From assembly GCA_014728785.1 (NCBI GenBank), contig WJKZ01000106.1, positions 1 through 7,399 on the forward strand: DNA of 7,399 nt. Direction: 5' to 3'. This stretch comes from Candidatus Omnitrophota bacterium. GTDB lineage: Bacteria; Omnitrophota; Gorgyraeia; Duberdicusellales; 4484-171. Under the pieces are notes generated by a model, which saw nothing but the letters and a program-made list of their open reading frames with translations, did not search any database and was not told where the DNA came from. Every line of letters begins with the position of its first letter. Position 1 is the stretch's first letter. Below are positions 1-6,222 of the stretch, one piece after another. The position numbers were made by a program, and so were the translations under genes.

Positions 1-354
1 ACCTTTCCCTTTCTGGTGGCCGATAACGGCTAATTTTTTATTTTCCAATCTGGCAAATCCGCAAATCACAGCCTTGTCCTCTCCGAAAAGTCTATCGCCG
101 CCCAAACCTACGAAATCTTTCATTATGAGTTTGATATAATCTCCTACATTAGGCCTGTCAGGATGCCGGGCAATCTGTACCTTTTGCCAGGGGGTAAGAT
201 TGGAATATATTTCTTTTTTTAAAAGAGAAAGTTTCTCTTCCAGCTTGACCGTCTCTGAAGACAAATCAACTTCTTTTTCCAGAGCGAATTTTTTGAGCTC
301 CTCTATTGTGGTCTCTAATTCAATAATCGGTTTTTCAAATTCCCAGACTGTCAT
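1..354 (-). CDS. accA: Acetyl-CoA carboxylase carboxyltransferase subunit alpha, N-terminal part (cut by window edge)
   Basis: This is the first 118 codons of the alpha subunit of the acetyl-CoA carboxylase carboxyltransferase, which with AccD moves the carboxyl group from carboxybiotin on AccB to acetyl-CoA, giving malonyl-CoA for fatty-acid synthesis in the cytoplasm. I translated it from the sequence: it starts MTVWEFEKPIIELE, has a charged helical segment, then the family-typical LTPWQKVQIARHPDRP, a DYI, a GDRLFGED stretch and VIGHQKGKG at the edge. Family members are about 320 residues, so roughly the last two thirds lies outside the window. The ATG follows the preceding transpeptidase stop by 6 nt and has no strong Shine-Dalgarno, suggesting translational coupling. 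The usual LHGDR motif reads LGGDR here, a small divergence. Identity is secure from the family motifs. Confidence 0.95.
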   Translation of the reverse strand, partial: MTVWEFEKPIIELETTIEELKKFALEKEVDLSSETVKLEEKLSLLKKEIYSNLTPWQKVQIARHPDRPNVGDYIKLIMKDFVGLGGDRLFGEDKAVICGFARLENKKLAVIGHQKGKG

Positions 355-360
355 AATTTT

Positions 361-1158
361 TTAATCTACAATAGTAACCTCTGTGCCCACAGGTACAATA
401 TCATATAACTCTTCCACCTCATCGTTTCTCATCCTGATACAGCCTAAGGTGATCTGTTTTCCTAAATCCTGAGGTTCAGTGGTCCCGTGTATGCCGTAAC
501 CGCTGGTATCGAAGCCCATCCACCTGGAACCAAGAATGTTTTCGGGGCTGCCGGGCGGTATAACGGCTCCTGTTTTATACCAGGTAGGGTTTTCCAGCTT
601 GTTGATGATTTTAAAAGTTCCGGTAGGGGTGTTATTGTTTTTCCCTGTAGATACTCTGTAAGTCTTAAACAGCTCGTCTCCCCTCTTTAAAAAAAGAATG
701 TTTTGGGATTTATCTACTACTATCGAAAACTTACAATTGTTTATTTTTAATTCCTGTCCCGGCCGTATTATATCGGAAGTTAAATTGTTTGCTCTTTTTA
801 TAAGATTTACTGTGGTATTAAATTTCCGTGCTATCTTAAACAAGGCGTCATTGGGTTTGACTTCGTATATGGTAGTACATTCATCCTTGCGGGGAGAAAA
901 AAGTATATCCACATTTATTGTCTCTATTTTGTCCTGAATTTCCCTTAGCTGTTCTATGTTTTCACTCTCCTCCAGTACCTTCCTGTATAAATCTTTAGCC
1001 TCCAGGAGCTCGTTATTCTCTAATTTCTCCCGGGCCTCTTTGAACAAAGAGGAAGGAGAAGGGATTCGTTTCTCTTTATCCCCTGAAAAGAAAATAAAAG
1101 CGGAGAATCCTACTAACAAAATTATTAAAGAAACTATTATTATTTGAACCTTTTTCAT
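361..1158 (-). CDS. Membrane-anchored LysM and L,D-transpeptidase (YkuD) protein
   Basis: This 265-residue protein probably forms or remodels 3-3 cross-links or protein attachments in peptidoglycan on the outer face of the cytoplasmic membrane. Residues 5-25 are a hydrophobic anchor or signal; 37-66 form a helical hairpin resembling one TPR repeat; 97-139 are a LysM peptidoglycan-binding domain (YEVKPNDALFKIARKF through IRPGQELKI); 144-263 are the YkuD catalytic domain. The expected active-site residues are visible: His224 in GIHGT, Cys240 in TLGCIRM and Arg242. The usual SHGC reads TLGC, so the residue before the Gly-Cys is Leu and not His. Cys94 and Cys142 bracket the LysM domain and could form a disulfide. 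The ATG is preceded by a strong AAAGGAG about 4 nt upstream and lies 22 nt after the PAP2-like gene, so the two are probably co-transcribed, with accA following. Confidence 0.92.
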   Translation of the reverse strand: MKKVQIIIVSLIILLVGFSAFIFFSGDKEKRIPSPSSLFKEAREKLENNELLEAKDLYRKVLEESENIEQLREIQDKIETINVDILFSPRKDECTTIYEVKPNDALFKIARKFNTTVNLIKRANNLTSDIIRPGQELKINNCKFSIVVDKSQNILFLKRGDELFKTYRVSTGKNNNTPTGTFKIINKLENPTWYKTGAVIPPGSPENILGSRWMGFDTSGYGIHGTTEPQDLGKQITLGCIRMRNDEVEELYDIVPVGTEVTIVD

Positions 1159-1180
1159 GCTTCTCCTTTACATTTATATT

Positions 1181-1627
1181 TTACCAGAACATTATTGATA
1201 TAACTATGCCTATACAGGCCCCGGCAAGAACTTCTACCGGCGTATGGCCTACTAATTCCTTAAGACGACTCTCCTCTATCTTTTTCTTTTCCTGGATATC
1301 ATCCATCATCTTGTTAAGCACTCTGGCCTGAACCCCGATGTAACGCCGCCAGGTCTGAGCGTCAAACATGGTTATCAAAGCAAATATGGCGCTCAAAGCA
1401 AAAAGACCCGAAGAAAAACCAACTTCTTTCCCCAGAGACAACGAAAGAGCTACTACCGCCGCACTGTGAGCTGAAGGAAGACCGCCGGTACGTAAAACCC
1501 AGAAAAAATTAAACTTTTTCCCTTGTATTAGCCCTATTAATATCTTGGTACTCTGAGCAACTGCCCAGCTTATAAGGGTTATCCAAAGGACTTTATTATG
1601 GAATATCTCGTCGAATATCTCTGCCAT
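1181..1627 (-). CDS. Divergent PAP2 family membrane protein (DUF212/YuiD type)
   Basis: This 148-residue integral membrane protein belongs to the divergent PAP2 family, relatives of acid phosphatases and lipid phosphatases; the substrate is unknown. Family hallmarks are the RTGGLPSAHS segment (residues 46-55), a conserved Asp89 and paired Arg94/Arg95 in the FDAQTWRR segment (equivalent to the usual YDA..vRR), QARVLNKM, and GHTPVEVLAG near the C terminus (127-136). Hydrophobic helices lie at about 13-34, 50-65, 72-90 and 131-147. Length is normal for the family. The start aligns with family N termini. No Shine-Dalgarno precedes the ATG; instead a TATAAT ends 6 nt before it, arguing for a leaderless mRNA (separate entry). 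It heads a probable PAP2 – L,D-transpeptidase – accA unit. Involvement in envelope lipid or carrier dephosphorylation is inference from family and neighbours. Confidence 0.9.
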   Translation of the reverse strand: MAEIFDEIFHNKVLWITLISWAVAQSTKILIGLIQGKKFNFFWVLRTGGLPSAHSAAVVALSLSLGKEVGFSSGLFALSAIFALITMFDAQTWRRYIGVQARVLNKMMDDIQEKKKIEESRLKELVGHTPVEVLAGACIGIVISIMFW

Positions 1628-1633
1628 GGGATT

Positions 1634-1662
1634 ATTATAAAGATAAAAAATGCTTTGGGCAA
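1634..1662 (-). promoter_or_regulatory. Sigma70-like promoter for the PAP2-like/transpeptidase/accA unit, apparently leaderless
   Basis: On the minus strand TTGCCC (1657-1662) is followed by a 17-bp spacer and a perfect TATAAT (1634-1639). Only 6 nt (AATCCC) separate the -10 box from the A of the ATG at 1627. The normal distance from -10 to transcription start would place the first RNA base at or next to the start codon, and no Shine-Dalgarno is present. The -35 matches consensus at 4 of 6 positions. Spacing and the -10 are seen directly; transcription is inferred. Confidence 0.6.
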
Positions 1663-1671
1663 CCCATTTTT
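1646..1671 (-). terminator. Possible weak terminator after comM
   Basis: In minus-strand RNA, AAAAAUG (1665-1671) can pair with CAUUUUU (1646-1652) around a 12-nt loop, and the 3' arm runs into a U tract. It begins 8 nt after the comM stop, where a terminator would be expected. The stem is AU-rich and an alternative UGGG/CCCA hairpin competes with it. It also overlaps the -35 box of the next promoter, so at best it is a compact terminator-promoter junction. Confidence 0.3.
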
Positions 1672-1679
1672 AGAACAGA

Positions 1680-3209
1680 TTACACCCATATCCTCTTGTC
1701 CAGACTCCGGTACTGAACTGCTTCGGATATATCCTCTGCGGATATCTCTCTGCGCTCATTGAGGTCGGCAATGGTCCTTGAAACTTTGAGTATTTTATCA
1801 TAGGCTCTTGCGCTTAAGCCGAAATGGCTTATGGCCGATTCCAGAATATTTTTAGCTTCAGGAGTGAGCAGGCAGAACTCCCTTATCTGTTTCTGGTTCA
1901 TCTGGGAGTTAAAAAGTATCTTATCCTTAGAGAACCTCTGTTTTTGCAATCTGCGCACCGCCTCAACTCTTTCTTTCATGCTTTTTGAGCTTTCAGAATT
2001 ACCGTGGTGCGACATCAATTCCTTTGTTTTCATCTCTGCCAATTCCACATGGATATCTATCCTGTCAAGCAGGGGTCCGGAAATTCTGTTTCTGTATTTA
2101 TGAATTCGATGGGAGCTGCAGTTGCAGTTTCTGCTGCGGGAGCCGAAATAACCGCACGGACAAGGGTTCATTGCTCCGACAAAAATAAATTCTGAAGGGA
2201 ATCTAGCCTGCTTGTTAGCCCGTGAAATATTGACACACCCCTCTTCCAACGGCTGCCTTAACACTTCCAGACAATCCCGGTTAAATTCCGGCAATTCATC
2301 CATAAAAAGAACCCCTTTGTGGGCCAGGGTAACTTCGCCGGGTCTTATATTTATCCCCCCTCCGGATAAAGCTATGCTGGAGGCAGTATGATGAGGAGAA
2401 CGGTAAGGCCGGTTTCTTATCGGGAAGCCGTTTTTGTTGAGAAAACCGCTTATGCTGTAAATTTTAGTAACCTCGAGTATCTCCTCGAACTCCATATCCG
2501 GCAAAATAGTAGGTATCCTTTTAGCCAGCATAGTCTTGCCCACACCGGGAGGACCTACCATAAGGATATTGTGCATGCCGGAAACAGCTACTTCTAAAGC
2601 CCTCCTGGCAAAGGTCTGCCCTTTTACCTCAGAGAAATCAACCTCATAATAAGGAGAAGCATTAAAAAGAGAAGAAAAATCCTGACTGAACGGATTGATA
2701 CGGCTTTGGCCGCTTAAGAAAGATACCGCCTGTCTCAAATTATTGACGGGATAAATTTCGGACCCTCTGGCTAAGGCAGCTTCGCCGGCGTTGGCGGCAG
2801 GTAAAACTAATTTTTTGTTTAGCTTCCTGGCTTCCAGGGCCATAGGAAAAACTCCTTTTACCCCTTTTACCTCTCCCTCCAGAGATAACTCTCCCAGAAA
2901 AATATAAGATGATAAATCTAAATCCCGCTTGAGCGAAGAAAAAATAACTCCCAAAGCAATGGGTAAATCAAAATGGGTACCTTCCTTTTTTATGCCGGCA
3001 GGAGCTAAATTTATGGTAATCCTCTGACGAGGGAAGTCGAAACCGCTATTCTTTATAGCTGACCTTAGCCTGTCTCTGCTCTCCTTAACAGCCGTATCCG
3101 CCAAGCCTACAAGAGATATTGCCGGAAGACCCCGCTGAACATCTACTTCAGCCTCCACTTCATAAACATCAAGGCCCGAATGACCTAAAGAAAATAATTT
3201 TGAAACCAT
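1680..3209 (-). CDS. comM: ComM/YifB family Mg-chelatase-like AAA+ ATPase
   Basis: This 509-residue cytoplasmic protein is a full-length member of the ComM/YifB family. ComM of Vibrio cholerae is a hexameric helicase that promotes branch migration during natural transformation; in many non-competent bacteria its role is unsettled. The N-terminal Lon-substrate-like ChlI domain spans about 20-165 (RGLPAISLVGLADTAVKESR, GTHFDLPIALG). The Mg-chelatase AAA+ core follows: Walker A GPPGVGKT (219-226), YRSPHHTAS (269-277), Walker B VLFMDE (300-305), a Cys pair set NPCPCGY and NCNC (Cys350, 352, 362, 364) that looks like a zinc site, and SGPLLDRID (377-385). The C-terminal Mg_chelatase_C helices occupy about 410-505. 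The start matches family N termini, though only a weak AGAG precedes the ATG. It has its own upstream promoter and stands apart from the flanking operons. No competence genes are visible nearby. Confidence 0.95.
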   Translation of the reverse strand: MVSKLFSLGHSGLDVYEVEAEVDVQRGLPAISLVGLADTAVKESRDRLRSAIKNSGFDFPRQRITINLAPAGIKKEGTHFDLPIALGVIFSSLKRDLDLSSYIFLGELSLEGEVKGVKGVFPMALEARKLNKKLVLPAANAGEAALARGSEIYPVNNLRQAVSFLSGQSRINPFSQDFSSLFNASPYYEVDFSEVKGQTFARRALEVAVSGMHNILMVGPPGVGKTMLAKRIPTILPDMEFEEILEVTKIYSISGFLNKNGFPIRNRPYRSPHHTASSIALSGGGINIRPGEVTLAHKGVLFMDELPEFNRDCLEVLRQPLEEGCVNISRANKQARFPSEFIFVGAMNPCPCGYFGSRSRNCNCSSHRIHKYRNRISGPLLDRIDIHVELAEMKTKELMSHHGNSESSKSMKERVEAVRRLQKQRFSKDKILFNSQMNQKQIREFCLLTPEAKNILESAISHFGLSARAYDKILKVSRTIADLNERREISAEDISEAVQYRSLDKRIWV

Positions 3210-3288
3210 CTCTAAAAAATAGTGTTTTTGGTTTAAAAAACAAACCCGGACTTATTGCGGCGTTTATAAAATAATTTTTAGTAAAAAA

Positions 3289-3316
3289 ATTATACCATTG
3301 TTGAAATTATTGGCAA
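3289..3316 (-). promoter_or_regulatory. Sigma70-like promoter for comM
   Basis: On the minus strand TTGCCA (3311-3316) and a perfect TATAAT (3289-3294) are separated by 16 bp, followed by a T-rich stretch. Transcription would start near 3282, giving a 5' UTR of about 70 nt before the comM ATG at 3209. That UTR can form only a short AU-rich hairpin (around 3223-3246) and shows no recognisable riboswitch. It is the best promoter in the 207-bp gap between the HPP gene and comM. Confidence 0.6.
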
Positions 3317-3343
3317 TTTTAAAAACCTCAAAATATCAAAAGC

Positions 3344-3375
3344 TAAACCCCTCCGTCATGCAAAGGCGCAGTTTA
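3344..3375 (-). terminator. Imperfect hairpin, candidate terminator of the eight-gene run
   Basis: In minus-strand RNA, UAAACUGCGCC (3365-3375) pairs with GGAGGGGUUUA (3344-3354) across a 10-nt loop with nine of eleven pairs, one of them a G-U. The downstream sequence is only moderately U-rich (GCUUUUGAUAUUUUG). It lies 42 nt after the HPP stop and upstream of the comM promoter, the expected place for a terminator, but the mismatches and poor tail make it weak. Confidence 0.35.
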
Positions 3376-3416
3376 AAAAAGCCAAATTATACCGGAAGGA
3401 TATAAATCCAGAGTAT

Positions 3417-3902
3417 TTAAACTAAATTTTTCAAGTACCTGCGGAAACAGTATTTGGTGCAGGAAAGTACGACTGCACTCACAAAAGTAATCAGCACTAC
3501 TTCCCAGGCGAGTGCTTCTACGGTTAAACCTAAAGCTATCCCCGAAGCCGGCGGGTGTTCTGTATCAGTAGCCACCATAAAAAAAATAGAGAATCCCACC
3601 GCCAAAGAATATACAATAGTGGAAAACAAAAAAGAATTGTGGGGCAGAAAAGAAAATATAACTCCTGTAATTATACCTATAATATAACCACCTATCACGT
3701 TGCGGGGTCTGGCAGTCAAACTTTCAGGCATAGCAAATATTATAAAAGCAGTGGCTCCTATCGAGACTACTATGACTGTATGTTTGAGGCTTAAAAACAA
3801 CAAAACAATAAATATGGCCAGGCTTGCCAAAAAACTCTGCAATAGATAATTTTTCCAGAGTGTCTTGAATTTGTCGTTTATGTTATAGAGAGCCTTTCTC
3901 AC
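3417..3902 (-). CDS. HPP family integral membrane protein
   Basis: This 161-residue protein has the HPP family signature: EHPPASGIALG at 115-125, with the diagnostic His116-Pro-Pro, and ARPRNVIGGYIIG at 64-76 (family form usually QPRNVIGG). Hydrophobic helices lie at about 21-38, 41-58, 69-86, 92-110 and 133-150. HPP proteins are poorly characterised; some plant and cyanobacterial relatives have been linked to nitrite uptake into plastids or cells, which cannot be transferred here. There are no CBS domains, unlike several longer homologues. It starts with GTG, 8 nt after the PilZ stop and without a convincing Shine-Dalgarno, so its translation is probably coupled to the PilZ gene. It is the last gene of the run before a candidate terminator. 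Confidence 0.85.
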   Translation of the reverse strand: MRKALYNINDKFKTLWKNYLLQSFLASLAIFIVLLFLSLKHTVIVVSIGATAFIIFAMPESLTARPRNVIGGYIIGIITGVIFSFLPHNSFLFSTIVYSLAVGFSIFFMVATDTEHPPASGIALGLTVEALAWEVVLITFVSAVVLSCTKYCFRRYLKNLV

Positions 3903-3910
3903 AGATTATA

Positions 3911-4276
3911 TTATCTATTTCCCGGGCCTTTAAGCTTGCGTTCTATAAAATTGCTTAATTCTTTTACAAAATTCTCATCCAAATCCAGAAGCTTAACCCT
4001 TGTCTCGTAAAGCCTCCCGCCTACCACCTCTTTACAGTCTACTACTTCGCCATTAACTTTTATCTTCTGAATAATGAAAGGAAAACGTATAGACATCTCT
4101 AAAACGACCCCTTTCTCGAAATAGCGGCCGGTAGTAAGCATGAGTCCTTTCTGGCAGACATTCCTTGTCTGAGATAAATCATAACCCATTGCCGAGTTTT
4201 TTATTTTATAACTTACAACGAACTTACCGTCCATGCGTGAATATCTTCTTCTTTCCTGAGGGTTATTAGCTTCCAT
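3911..4276 (-). CDS. Single-domain PilZ protein with an altered c-di-GMP motif
   Basis: This 121-residue cytoplasmic protein is a stand-alone PilZ domain, the family that binds cyclic di-GMP and relays it to motility, secretion or envelope machinery. The N-terminal RxxxR motif is present as R10RYSR14. The second motif, normally D/NxSxxG, reads N39-V-C-Q-K-G44, with Cys41 where serine is expected (codon TGC). The beta-strand pattern through MSIRFPF, KIKVNGEVVD and YETRVKLLDL fits the barrel, and the C terminus is a basic helix. Because the arginines, Asn39 and Gly44 remain, ligand binding may persist, but this is not certain. The ATG has a GAGAGAAAG stretch upstream and sits 9 nt after the cupin stop. 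No diguanylate cyclase or phosphodiesterase gene is in the window. Confidence 0.85.
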   Translation of the reverse strand: MEANNPQERRRYSRMDGKFVVSYKIKNSAMGYDLSQTRNVCQKGLMLTTGRYFEKGVVLEMSIRFPFIIQKIKVNGEVVDCKEVVGGRLYETRVKLLDLDENFVKELSNFIERKLKGPGNR

Positions 4277-4285
4277 ATCTTTCTC

Positions 4286-4555
4286 TCAGCCAAAATTATA
4301 GTGTTTTCTAACCTTCTTCTTTATATCCCAAACACATCTCAGTCCCTTGGGAAATACTACCATATCTCCCTCGGAAATTCTAATATCCTCTCCATCGGGG
4401 ATTTCTATTTTTACTTCACCTTCCAAGAGATAACAGGTTTCTTTTTCGTCGTAATACCAGTCGAATTTACTTTCTTCTTTTTCCCAGATGGGCCATTCTT
4501 TTATACCCGATTTTTCTATCTCTTCATTCTTGGGCCGCGTTATTTTCACTTCCAT
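4286..4555 (-). CDS. Small cupin protein (Cupin_3/DUF861 type)
   Basis: This 89-residue protein is a minimal single cupin barrel of the Cupin_3 (DUF861) type, a family annotated with reference to ureidoglycine aminohydrolase; its real substrate is unknown. Recognisable family pieces are DEKETCYLLEGEV (36-48), the turn and strand ISEGDMVVFPKGLRCVWDI (60-78) and the terminal VRKHYNF. The HxH metal ligands of classical cupins are absent from the first motif, as is usual in this subfamily, so metal catalysis should not be assumed. Translation starts at an ATG with a strong AAAGGAGG, which lies within the end of the upstream flavodoxin/ferredoxin gene; the two genes overlap by 10 nt. That overlap suggests linked expression and perhaps a shared pathway. 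Confidence 0.82.
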   Translation of the reverse strand: MEVKITRPKNEEIEKSGIKEWPIWEKEESKFDWYYDEKETCYLLEGEVKIEIPDGEDIRISEGDMVVFPKGLRCVWDIKKKVRKHYNFG

Positions 4556-5355
4556 TTTGCCTCCTTTTCTCTGGTTCCTGAATTTAAAAATTCTCCCACA
4601 ACAACATCCGGGTTTCTATACCTTTTCCGTCCTATAGTAGATTTCTTGTATTGTATAGCTTCCTGCGGACACCAATGGAAGCATCCGAAACACTGTTCGC
4701 ATTTATGCAGCCAGAAAGGTTTCCGGTCTTTCATGGAAATATTACCTACCGGGCAAACGAGGGCACAAACGGAACAACCGTCGCAGCTTTGATCTGTCCA
4801 GAAGTTTCTGTCCATTGAAGGAAGCTTGTTTTTTGCGGCTTTATAGATTAAAGAAAATATAAAAGCCGAAATAAAAAATACATCCTTCTCTATGCAAATT
4901 CTGTTCGACGATATTGAATCTGCTATCTTCTCTGTTTTCTCCTCCGCCTTTCTCAGGAGCTCTTTCTGGGCGGGTAAAGGTAACGCTTCATAAAGGGGGG
5001 TGTAATTACCGGGCATCTTTATAAAAAAAAGCCCTTCACATTTTACTTTTTTCTCTGCCGTTAACTTTCTGAACTGTCTGCCTGCATAACCGGAGACACC
5101 GCCAAAGGTAGCTATGCCTGTTATGGTAGCCGAATAGGAAAAATCGGAATTTTTTATGAACCTTTCGACAATCAGCGGTAGACCGAAGATATAAACGGGA
5201 TAAACTATTATAACCTTCTCATTCTCTGTGAAAGACGCTTTCTCCGTTAAGTAATTCAAAGCGACCTTATCTGCTCCTCCAAGACGTCTTGATAAATCTT
5301 TGGCAATCTTCAGACAATTTCCTGTACCGGAAAAATAATAAATACTGATCTTCAT
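4546..5355 (-). CDS. EFR1-type flavodoxin-like plus 2[4Fe-4S] ferredoxin protein
   Basis: This 269-residue protein fuses an N-terminal flavodoxin-like fold to a C-terminal bacterial ferredoxin module, the EFR1 architecture common in anaerobes. The start YYFSGTGNC (6-14) is the FMN phosphate-binding loop; VYPVYIFGLP (51-60) and GIATFGGVSGYAGRQ (80-94) are the further flavin-contact segments. Two complete cluster motifs follow: Cys191, 194, 197 with Cys201-Pro, and Cys219, 222, 225 with Cys229-Pro. Each is a CxxCxxC...CP set able to bind a [4Fe-4S] cluster. It likely shuttles electrons between the flavin and the clusters in the cytoplasm; donor and acceptor are unknown. A moderately hydrophobic stretch at 159-171 is probably buried and not membrane-spanning. 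The ATG has only a weak GACGG upstream, 24 nt after the HAMP-like gene. Confidence 0.9.
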   Translation of the reverse strand: MKISIYYFSGTGNCLKIAKDLSRRLGGADKVALNYLTEKASFTENEKVIIVYPVYIFGLPLIVERFIKNSDFSYSATITGIATFGGVSGYAGRQFRKLTAEKKVKCEGLFFIKMPGNYTPLYEALPLPAQKELLRKAEEKTEKIADSISSNRICIEKDVFFISAFIFSLIYKAAKNKLPSMDRNFWTDQSCDGCSVCALVCPVGNISMKDRKPFWLHKCEQCFGCFHWCPQEAIQYKKSTIGRKRYRNPDVVVGEFLNSGTREKEAKWK

Positions 5356-5379
5356 ACCGTCTGCAGGATATAGAATGTA

Positions 5380-5775
5380 TTATTGATTTTTTGCTTTCTT
5401 CTCTAAGAGACTTATCACTTTATTCATCTTCTCCGCCAGGGGAAGCATGATATCTTTCTTGCGTAAATTTATCCTCAGGGAATAATTGCCTCCTGCGATC
5501 TCATCAAGTATCCTCTCCATCCGGGAAACGGCTCCGAAACCGTAATGCAGCACATAAACCAGTGTGGCTACCAAAATCAGGCTTACTACCACAAAAGTAA
5601 ACTGGAGCATAAAATTACCCGCATCCATTCCCCAGAATAATTTCTTTTCCTCCAGCATCTTAACAGAAAGGGTTGCGTTTACGAACGCTATTAATATAAT
5701 AGCAACCAGCACGAAATTTAAAAATCTCAGTTTCTTATATGTATGCAGACTTAAAAATCTCCTTTTTTTGCTCAT
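5380..5775 (-). CDS. Two-helix membrane protein ending in a HAMP-like segment
   Basis: This 131-residue protein has a basic N terminus (MSKKRRF), a membrane helix at about 18-36, a 19-residue loop, a second membrane helix at about 56-78, then a HAMP-like pair of amphipathic helices (79-128) with RMERILDEIAGGNYSLRINLRKKD, the connector and second helix of a HAMP domain. It ends right after the HAMP region: no histidine kinase, cyclase or methyl-accepting output domain and no sizeable external sensor domain. I do not recognise a named function; it may transmit conformational signals to a partner or be structural. The start is well supported by AAAGGAGGG five nt upstream. It follows the three-helix protein by 33 nt. 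The HAMP call rests on pattern only. Confidence 0.7.
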   Translation of the reverse strand: MSKKRRFLSLHTYKKLRFLNFVLVAIILIAFVNATLSVKMLEEKKLFWGMDAGNFMLQFTFVVVSLILVATLVYVLHYGFGAVSRMERILDEIAGGNYSLRINLRKKDIMLPLAEKMNKVISLLEKKAKNQ

Positions 5776-5808
5776 AGATACCCTCCTTTGTCAATTAAAA
5801 CATCCCGG

Positions 5809-6222
5809 TTAATAACGCCGCATCCGCATAAAATGATACACTATTCCGGTTAAAGTAGAAAGTACCGAAACAGCAAACAGAATCATTGCCCCTTTTATTA
5901 AAAGAGCTGAATTGTTTTCCAGAAAATTTTTGGCAAATTCGGTAAATCTCCCTTCAGGAAAAGCAAATATGAATAACAACGCGAACAATAAAAGAAAAAA
6001 ATTGAATCCTAATATATTCCGGAAAGCCTTAAGGCTCAGCCTCCACTCACCGTCTTTATAACTCCGGGTAGAAAAATCAAAAATATAAACTGCCGTACCT
6101 ACCGCATAGACGGCAAATACGAAAAAAACAATATTAGAAGGAGTAACATGCTCAAGAAGCCAATTATTAAGCCCTTCGCGTAAACCTATAATATTCTCTA
6201 CTATATTATTCTCCCTCGCCAT
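5809..6222 (-). CDS. Uncharacterised three-helix membrane protein
   Basis: I do not recognise this 137-residue protein. It has three clear hydrophobic helices at about 30-50, 69-89 and 107-130, a short amphipathic N-terminal region (IVENIIGLREGLNNWLLEH), a charged loop between the first two helices (STRSYKDGEWRLSLK) and a basic tail MRMRRY. By the positive-inside rule the first loop and the C terminus would be cytoplasmic and the segment around FPEGRFTEFAKNFLENN outside. The start codon lies inside the end of the preceding gene, a 17-nt overlap, with AGGAAG immediately before the ATG, which is unusually close. Overlap with the secreted protein gene and proximity to the HAMP-like gene suggest that the three products act together; no enzyme motif is visible. 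Confidence 0.75.
   Translation of the reverse strand: MARENNIVENIIGLREGLNNWLLEHVTPSNIVFFVFAVYAVGTAVYIFDFSTRSYKDGEWRLSLKAFRNILGFNFFLLLFALLFIFAFPEGRFTEFAKNFLENNSALLIKGAMILFAVSVLSTLTGIVYHFMRMRRY

Noticed and set aside
487..1147. Three plus-strand frames of 63-79 residues
   Set aside because: They lie opposite the L,D-transpeptidase gene, whose domain motifs are unmistakable; no independent coding evidence.
3223..3246. Short hairpin in the comM 5' UTR
   Set aside because: Mutually exclusive short AU-rich stems around a T-rich tract; expected by chance in such sequence and without riboswitch features.
3386..3391. A second TATAAT on the minus strand just after the HPP gene
   Set aside because: At a 17-bp spacing the -35 position reads ACTCTG, with no resemblance to TTGACA. 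The promoter at 3289-3316 is far better and closer to comM.
4301..4792. Longest plus-strand open frame, 163 residues, Phe- and Tyr-rich
   Set aside because: It lies opposite the cupin gene and the ferredoxin part of the EFR1-type gene, both firmly supported. Its composition is what the complement of Glu/Lys-rich codons produces, and no ribosome binding site or family match is visible.
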